Shown: one piece after another, positions 5,589-9,465 of the stretch
Layout: each line of letters starts with the position of its first letter
How positions within the stretch are numbered: position 1 is the stretch's first letter
NCBI GenBank assembly: GCA_036274645.1
Contig: DASUFH010000042.1
Coordinates: 1 to 9,465, forward strand
DNA from: DASUFH01 sp036274645
GTDB taxonomy: Bacteria; Acidobacteriota; Terriglobia; 20CM-2-55-15
Direction of reading: 5' to 3'
DNA length: 9,465 nt
Made by a program: the position numbers and the translations under genes
The notes under the pieces: generated by a model
Seen by the model: the letters and a program-made list of their open reading frames with translations, nothing else
What the model was told of the DNA's origin: nothing
Database searches by the model: none

Positions 5589-7577
5589 ATGAGCACGAAA
5601 GAAAAGGAAAAAGAAGAAGTCTGGACGGTCGAAAACTCTGAGGCGCTGTACCGCGTTCCTCTCTGGGGCGATTCCTATTTCTACGTCAACGCCGAGGGCC
5701 ATCTTTCGGTACGACCGATTCTGGGCGACCCCATCGGGATCGACATCTTTAAGGTGGTTCAGGATCTTCGCCAGCAGCGCATCGAGTTTCCGCTGCTGAT
5801 CCGCTTTCAGGATCTGCTGCGCTCCCGCGTCGTCGAATTGAATACCGCGTTTCGCCGGGCCATCGAGGAAGCGGGGTACGAGAACGCGTACATCAGCGTC
5901 TATCCGATCAAGGTCAACCAGCTTCACGAAGTCGTGCAGGAGATTCTGGAGGCGGGCCGCGCGTTCGGATTTGGCCTGGAATGCGGATCCAAGGCTGAAC
6001 TGGTGGCGGCGTTGCCGCATCTGGAGGACGACCAGACGCTGCTGATATGCAACGGCTACAAGGACGCGACGATGATCCGGCTGTTGCTCATCGGGCAGCA
6101 GCTGGGCAAGAACGTCATTCCGATTCTCGAGAAGTTTTCCGAACTGCGCCCATTGCTCCTTCAGGCGGCGGAAATGGGCGTGAAGCCGACGTTTGGCGTG
6201 CGCGTGAAGGTGTCGGCCAGCGGGTCCGGCAAGTGGGCCGATTCGGGCGGTGACGCGTCGAAGTTCGGCATCACCATCACCGAGTTGGTCAAGCTGATCG
6301 ACGAGATCTCCGCGAGCGGCTACCTCGACAGTTTCAAGCTGCTGCATTTTCATCTGGGCAGCCAGCTGCTGGACATTCAGAACCTCAAGCAGGCCGTCAA
6401 GGAGATTGCCCGTGTTTACGCCACGTTGCGGCGTCGTGGGCTGGACATCCGCTATCTCAATGTGGGCGGCGGTCTGGGCGTGAATTATGAAGCCGGCGAA
6501 GTCACTGCGCCGCACGGCATCAACTACACATTGCAGGAATACGTCAACGCGGTGGTGTATTCGGTCAAGGAAATCTGCGATGTCGAGAAGGTGCCCCACC
6601 CGCTCCTCGTTTCCGAGAGCGGACGCGCCCTGACCGCGCACCATTCCGTGCTGATCGTCGAGGCGATCGCCGCCAACGGGCGGGAGATCGCCGAAGACAC
6701 CACGATTCCCGAATCGGCCAATCACCAGCTGGTCGTGGATCTGGCGAAGCTCCTGGCGTCGGTGGTCGACCGTACGTCGCGCCGCAAATCGGTGCCGTTT
6801 CTGCTCGAAGTCTTTCACGACGCCGCTGAGAAGCGTCAGGAAGCCATGCTGCTTTTCGAACTTGGCTACCTGACCCTGGACCAGAAGGCGGCGGCGGAGC
6901 GGTTCTACTGGTCGACGTGCAGCGCGATCAACCGGCTGCTGCTGCAACGGCGGGGCTCCGACACGCTGCCCAACGACCTGATGGCAATGCGGGAGCAGTT
7001 GAACGACCAGTATCTGTGCGACTTCTCCGTCTTTCAGTCGATACTCGACTACTGGGCCATCGGCCAGGTGTTTCCCATCATGCCGGTGCACCGTCTCAAC
7101 GAACAACCCAGCCGTATGGCGACGCTGGTCGACCTGACCTGCGATTCGGACGGCAAGGTCGACCGCTTTGTCTCGCCCGGCGGCACCAAGAATGCGCTGG
7201 AACTGCACCCCCTGGTGGAAGGGGAGCCGTATTATCTGGGTTTCTTCCTGATGGGCGCGTATCAGGACATCCTCGGTGATATACACAACCTGTTCGGTCG
7301 CGTGACGGAGGCGCACGTCTACGCTGATGACGACGAGCCCGAAAACTATTTCATCGAGAAGGTGATTCGCGGCACGACCGTGCAGGAAATTCTGGCCGTC
7401 GTCCAGTACTTTCCCAACGACCTGCAGCGGCGGATGGAGCAGTTGATCCAGCAGAAGGTCAAAGAGGGCCGGATCCGCCCGAAGGTCGGCGTCCACCTGC
7501 TCGATCAGTACATCAAGACGTTCCAGGAATATACGTACCTGGGCGCGCGGGAAACGCAGGAAACGAACAACAAGTAG
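5589..7577 (+). CDS. speA: Biosynthetic arginine decarboxylase
   Basis: A 662-residue PLP enzyme, close to the 658 residues of E. coli SpeA. It decarboxylates L-arginine to agmatine, the first step of the agmatine route to putrescine and spermidine. The alanine-racemase-like barrel carries Lys108 in YPIKVNQ (Schiff-base lysine), FGLECGSKAEL (128-138), HFHLGSQ (253-259), the phosphate-binding GGGLGVNY (293-300) and SESGRALTAHH (342-352). The C-terminal beta domain has CDSDGKVDRF from 518, giving Cys518 and Asp521, which by homology complete the active site from the partner subunit. The charged N-terminus (KEKEKEEV) is short. The start ATG 5589 fits the family length. No agmatine ureohydrolase or deiminase gene lies in the window, so the rest of the pathway is elsewhere. 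Fold-type III ornithine or diaminopimelate decarboxylases are shorter (about 400-450 residues), which rules them out. Confidence 0.97.
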   Translation: MSTKEKEKEEVWTVENSEALYRVPLWGDSYFYVNAEGHLSVRPILGDPIGIDIFKVVQDLRQQRIEFPLLIRFQDLLRSRVVELNTAFRRAIEEAGYENAYISVYPIKVNQLHEVVQEILEAGRAFGFGLECGSKAELVAALPHLEDDQTLLICNGYKDATMIRLLLIGQQLGKNVIPILEKFSELRPLLLQAAEMGVKPTFGVRVKVSASGSGKWADSGGDASKFGITITELVKLIDEISASGYLDSFKLLHFHLGSQLLDIQNLKQAVKEIARVYATLRRRGLDIRYLNVGGGLGVNYEAGEVTAPHGINYTLQEYVNAVVYSVKEICDVEKVPHPLLVSESGRALTAHHSVLIVEAIAANGREIAEDTTIPESANHQLVVDLAKLLASVVDRTSRRKSVPFLLEVFHDAAEKRQEAMLLFELGYLTLDQKAAAERFYWSTCSAINRLLLQRRGSDTLPNDLMAMREQLNDQYLCDFSVFQSILDYWAIGQVFPIMPVHRLNEQPSRMATLVDLTCDSDGKVDRFVSPGGTKNALELHPLVEGEPYYLGFFLMGAYQDILGDIHNLFGRVTEAHVYADDDEPENYFIEKVIRGTTVQEILAVVQYFPNDLQRRMEQLIQQKVKEGRIRPKVGVHLLDQYIKTFQEYTYLGARETQETNNK

Positions 7578-7622
7578 ACGGTGTTATCCCCTGGCTTGCG
7601 CCGGTTCAGGGAAGCGGCTGTG

Positions 7623-7643
7623 TGTCCGAGGCGCCGCCGGACA
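7623..7643 (+). other. Hairpin in the speA-mdh gap
   Basis: Arms TGTCCG (7623-7628) and CGGACA (7638-7643) form a 6-bp stem with a 9-nt loop, 46 nt after the speA stop and 50 nt before mdh. There is no T run after it, so it is not a standard terminator. It may be an mRNA end-stabilising or leader structure. No promoter with a good -35 is visible in the 115-nt gap (GATAAC at 7664-7669 is the best -10-like hexamer), so it is unclear whether mdh is co-transcribed with speA. Confidence 0.35.
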
Positions 7644-7680
7644 GAGATGCGGTGAGTGATTCCGATAACAAATCAATTGT

Positions 7681-7695
7681 GGAGAACATGTAATG
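7681..7695 (+). promoter_or_regulatory. mdh ribosome binding site with start-stop-start arrangement
   Basis: GGAG (7681-7684) lies 8 nt before the mdh ATG at 7693, a good Shine-Dalgarno spacing that decides the start. An earlier ATG at 7688 is followed at once by TAA (7691-7693), whose last A is the first base of the mdh ATG. A ribosome starting at 7688 would stop immediately and could restart at mdh. Confidence 0.6.
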
Positions 7696-8619
7696 GCCAG
7701 ACGTAAGGTTACCGTCGTCGGCGCCGGCAATGTCGGCGCCACCGCGGCGCAGCGCATTGTCGACAAGGAACTTGCCGACGTCGTATTGGTGGATATCGTT
7801 CCGGGAGTGCCCCAGGGCAAGGCGCTCGATCTGGCGGAATCGGCGCCCATCGAGGGATACGACTGCCGGATCACCGGCGCGAACGACTACAAGGAAACCG
7901 CCGGTTCCGATATCGCGGTGATCACCGCCGGTATTCCGCGCAAGCCCGGCATGAGCCGCGACGACCTGCTGCGCACCAACTACGACATCGTGAAGGGCGT
8001 GACCGAGCAGGTGGTCAAATATTCGCCGAATTGCATTCTCGTCGTGGTCAGCAATCCGCTGGACGCGATGGCGCAGACGGCGTTCCGCGTCTCCGGCTTC
8101 AAGCGTGAGCGCGTGATCGGTATGGCGGGTGTTCTCGATTCGGCGCGTTACCGCGCATTCATCGGGATGGAACTGAATGTCTCCGTCGACAACATCCACG
8201 CCTTCGTGCTGGGCGGCCACGGTGACACGATGGTCCCGCTTCCACGCTATTCGACGGTAGCCGGTATACCCATCACGGAACTGCTGCCGAAGGAGACCAT
8301 CGAACGGCTCGTCCAGCGGACCCGTGATGGCGGCGCCGAGATCGTCAAGTTGTTGAACACCAGCGCGTGGTACGCCCCTTCAGCGGCCATTGTGGAGATG
8401 GTGGACGCGATTCTGAACGACCGGAAGAAGATTCTGCCGTGCGCTGCGTATCTGGAAGGCGAATACGGCGTCAGCGGGCTCTACGTCGGCGTGCCGGTGA
8501 AACTGGGATCCGCCGGAATCGAGCAGATTGTGGAGATCACGCTGACGCTCGATGAGCGCGCCGCGTTGCAGAAATCCGCGGCTGCCGTGAAAGAACTCGT
8601 GGAGGTCATTGGGGTCTAA
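7693..8619 (+). CDS. mdh: Malate dehydrogenase, NAD-dependent, LDH-type
   Basis: A 308-residue cytoplasmic enzyme interconverting malate and oxaloacetate with NAD(H) in the TCA cycle. The Rossmann motif is GAGNVG (10-15), and Asp34 at the end of the second strand indicates NAD rather than NADP. The substrate loop ITAGIPRKPGMSRDDL holds Arg83 and Arg89; Arg83 replaces the Gln seen in lactate dehydrogenases and marks malate specificity. Asn121 (SNPLDAM), Asp149 and Arg152 (LDSARYR), and the proton-relay His176 (GGHGDTMVPL) complete the active site. Length and motifs match the LDH-like, usually tetrameric MDH group found in Acidobacteriota, Firmicutes and alphaproteobacteria rather than the E. 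coli dimeric type. ATG 7693 has a good Shine-Dalgarno. It is followed by an intrinsic terminator and faces the convergent foldase gene. Confidence 0.97.
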   Translation: MARRKVTVVGAGNVGATAAQRIVDKELADVVLVDIVPGVPQGKALDLAESAPIEGYDCRITGANDYKETAGSDIAVITAGIPRKPGMSRDDLLRTNYDIVKGVTEQVVKYSPNCILVVVSNPLDAMAQTAFRVSGFKRERVIGMAGVLDSARYRAFIGMELNVSVDNIHAFVLGGHGDTMVPLPRYSTVAGIPITELLPKETIERLVQRTRDGGAEIVKLLNTSAWYAPSAAIVEMVDAILNDRKKILPCAAYLEGEYGVSGLYVGVPVKLGSAGIEQIVEITLTLDERAALQKSAAAVKELVEVIGV

Positions 8620-8625
8620 CGGCCC

Positions 8626-8655
8626 TCCCAGGGTCAGGCATCCTGGGAACGTTTT
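8626..8655 (+). terminator. Intrinsic terminator of mdh
   Basis: A perfect 7-bp stem TCCCAGG (8626-8632) with CCTGGGA (8642-8648) and a 9-nt loop begins 7 nt after the mdh stop. It is followed by ACG and four T's (8652-8655). The T run is short and slightly displaced, but placement and stem are typical of a rho-independent terminator. Confidence 0.65.
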
Positions 8656-8659
8656 GGGT

Positions 8660-8764
8660 CTTGCAGGGGCGGTCTACATGACCGCCCAGTGTTACAGAGT
8701 TCATTCGTGTGACATCAAGGGGGCCACTCCGGAACGTGGGGCGGTCATAGACCGCCCCTGCAAG
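8660..8764. repeat. REPIN-like inverted pair of GGGCGGTC/GACCGCCC hairpins
   Basis: Two near-identical arms lie in opposite orientation: 8660-8687 (28 nt) and 8739-8764 (26 nt). They match as reverse complements except for a 2-nt difference in the centre, over ends reading CTTGCAGGGGCGGTC and GACCGCCCCTGCAAG. Each arm is itself a hairpin. The left is GGGCGGTC (8667-8674), loop TACAT, GACCGCCC (8680-8687). The right is GGGGCGGTC (8738-8746), loop ATA, GACCGCCCC (8750-8758). About 50 nt of unrelated sequence separates them. This is the architecture of a REP doublet (REPIN) or a small MITE. It fills the gap between convergent genes, where it may also block read-through in both directions. Mobility is inferred; copy number cannot be seen here. 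Confidence 0.7.
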
Positions 8765-8783
8765 CAGACGGGGCCCGAAGGAC

Positions 8784-9465
8784 TCAACTGGTCAACTTCG
8801 TGTTCGCTTCCAGCGCTTTCTGGTCGATGGTGATCTCCCTGGCGTCTTCCATCCGTTTGCGGACATCCATCGTATAGGCGGCAAAGTACTCCTCGCGCTT
8901 CCTGTCCAGCAGTTCGGCGCGAAGGGCGCTCAAGGACTTCTTCATTTCCGCGGGATCGATGGGGTGTCGTTCCTTCACCGCGAAAGCGAACGTTTTACCG
9001 GCGGATGTCAGCGGCGTTCCGGCTTTGCCGATGGGCAGGGAAGAGAAGATCTCCTTTTCGGAATCGATCAGCTGTCCGAATTCCGCGATAGAACCACCCC
9101 GGGCCAACGGTTCGCTCGTTCGAACATCGACGCCGACCGCCCTTGCGACGGTACGGAGGTCCTTGCCGGCTTTGATCTCTTCCTGGACCTGGTTGCCTTT
9201 TTCCACGGCCAGTTCCCTGGCTTTCTGAACCTTGACGTCGTTGACAACGCGCTCCTTCACCTCATCGAGAGCCGCCGGATGGGGATCCTGCTTGTCGGCA
9301 AGCATGATGACGGCGTAGCCGCCCACAACACTGACCGCGGGGCCGAAGTCGCCCTTCTCCTTCAAAGAGAACAGCTGATTCTGAAAATCCCCGGCCGGTC
9401 CGATTCCCGGGATGGACTGGTTCCGTTCGATCATGGGGGTTTCCCGGACCTCTCCGCCAACCTTG
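8784..9465 (-). CDS. PpiD/SurA-like peptidyl-prolyl isomerase, C-terminal part, partial
   Basis: The frame enters from the right edge (no stop or certain start there) and ends at TGA (complement of 8784-8786), leaving the last 226 complete codons. The first part, with GPAGDFQNQLFSLKEKGDFG and then VVGGYAVIMLADKQ, matches the C-terminal half of a parvulin-like domain as found in PpiD and SurA family foldases. It is followed by a charged helical segment (EVKERVVNDVKVQKARELA) typical of PpiD-type proteins, a further globular stretch with FSSLPIGKAGTPL, and a helical, lysine/arginine-rich tail ending KALEANTKLTS. The protein is expected to assist folding of exported proteins at the periplasmic face of the inner membrane. 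The N-terminal anchor and chaperone domain lie outside the window, so the subfamily is tentative. An internal ATG at 9434 is not the start, since family sequence continues upstream of it. Confidence 0.82.
   Translation of the reverse strand, partial: KVGGEVRETPMIERNQSIPGIGPAGDFQNQLFSLKEKGDFGPAVSVVGGYAVIMLADKQDPHPAALDEVKERVVNDVKVQKARELAVEKGNQVQEEIKAGKDLRTVARAVGVDVRTSEPLARGGSIAEFGQLIDSEKEIFSSLPIGKAGTPLTSAGKTFAFAVKERHPIDPAEMKKSLSALRAELLDRKREEYFAAYTMDVRKRMEDAREITIDQKALEANTKLTS

Noticed and set aside
5406..7496. A 696-codon open frame antisense to speA
   Set aside because: It mirrors codon-position GC bias of speA; the translation is rich in Asp, Gln, Arg and Val with no recognisable domain, while the opposite strand encodes a full SpeA with all motifs.
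9137..9149. GACCGCCCTTGC inside the foldase gene, resembling the repeat arm end
   Set aside because: It is a single partial match within coding sequence with no partner arm or hairpin, so chance in GC-rich DNA is the simpler explanation.
1..9465. CRISPR arrays, tRNA/rRNA genes, insertion sequences and defence genes
   Set aside because: No regularly spaced direct repeats, cloverleaf-like sequences, transposase motifs or defence-family proteins were seen on either strand.

Overview
The window is GC-rich bacterial chromosome with eight protein-coding genes, two of them cut by the window ends. The gene set is housekeeping and envelope-related: an LDH-type malate dehydrogenase, a biosynthetic arginine decarboxylase, a membrane-anchored HtrA protease, a PpiD/SurA-like foldase, and a sensor protein whose N-terminal membrane domain resembles one I recall from environmental histidine kinases. 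Together with the paired GGGCGGTC/GACCGCCC hairpins between genes, this suggests a Gram-negative soil-type bacterium, and Acidobacteriota is my best guess. That is an impression from protein style and base composition, not a phylogenetic result.

Layout. On the minus strand from the left edge lie the first 141 codons of a four-helix membrane sensor protein (1-424) and, transcribed toward it, a DAACS-family dicarboxylate/amino-acid:cation symporter (569-1867). A 105-nt divergent promoter region separates the symporter from a plus-strand MFS transporter (1973-3136). A plus-strand cluster follows: HtrA/DegS-like protease (3221-4426), glyoxalase-II-like metallo-beta-lactamase hydrolase (4445-5074) and YciA-like hotdog acyl-CoA thioesterase (5077-5460). 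Gaps of 18 and 2 nt suggest these three form one operon. After a 128-nt AT-richer promoter gap comes speA (5589-7577), then a 115-nt gap with a hairpin, then mdh (7693-8619). A terminator and a 105-bp inverted-repeat element (8660-8764) separate mdh from a convergent minus-strand gene for a PpiD/SurA-like peptidyl-prolyl isomerase (8784-9465), cut by the right edge.

How the genes fit together. The protease and the foldase both act on proteins in the cell envelope, but they are not in one operon. speA makes agmatine for polyamine synthesis and mdh is a TCA-cycle enzyme; nothing in the sequence ties them together beyond adjacency and strand. The two transporters share only a divergent promoter region.

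I found no convincing new multi-gene system. The features most worth a second look are the REPIN-like double hairpin after mdh, the repeated placement of -10-like hexamers 11-16 nt before start codons that lack a Shine-Dalgarno site, and a start-stop-start codon arrangement at mdh. Several very long ORFs in this window are antisense or upstream artefacts of high GC and were rejected.
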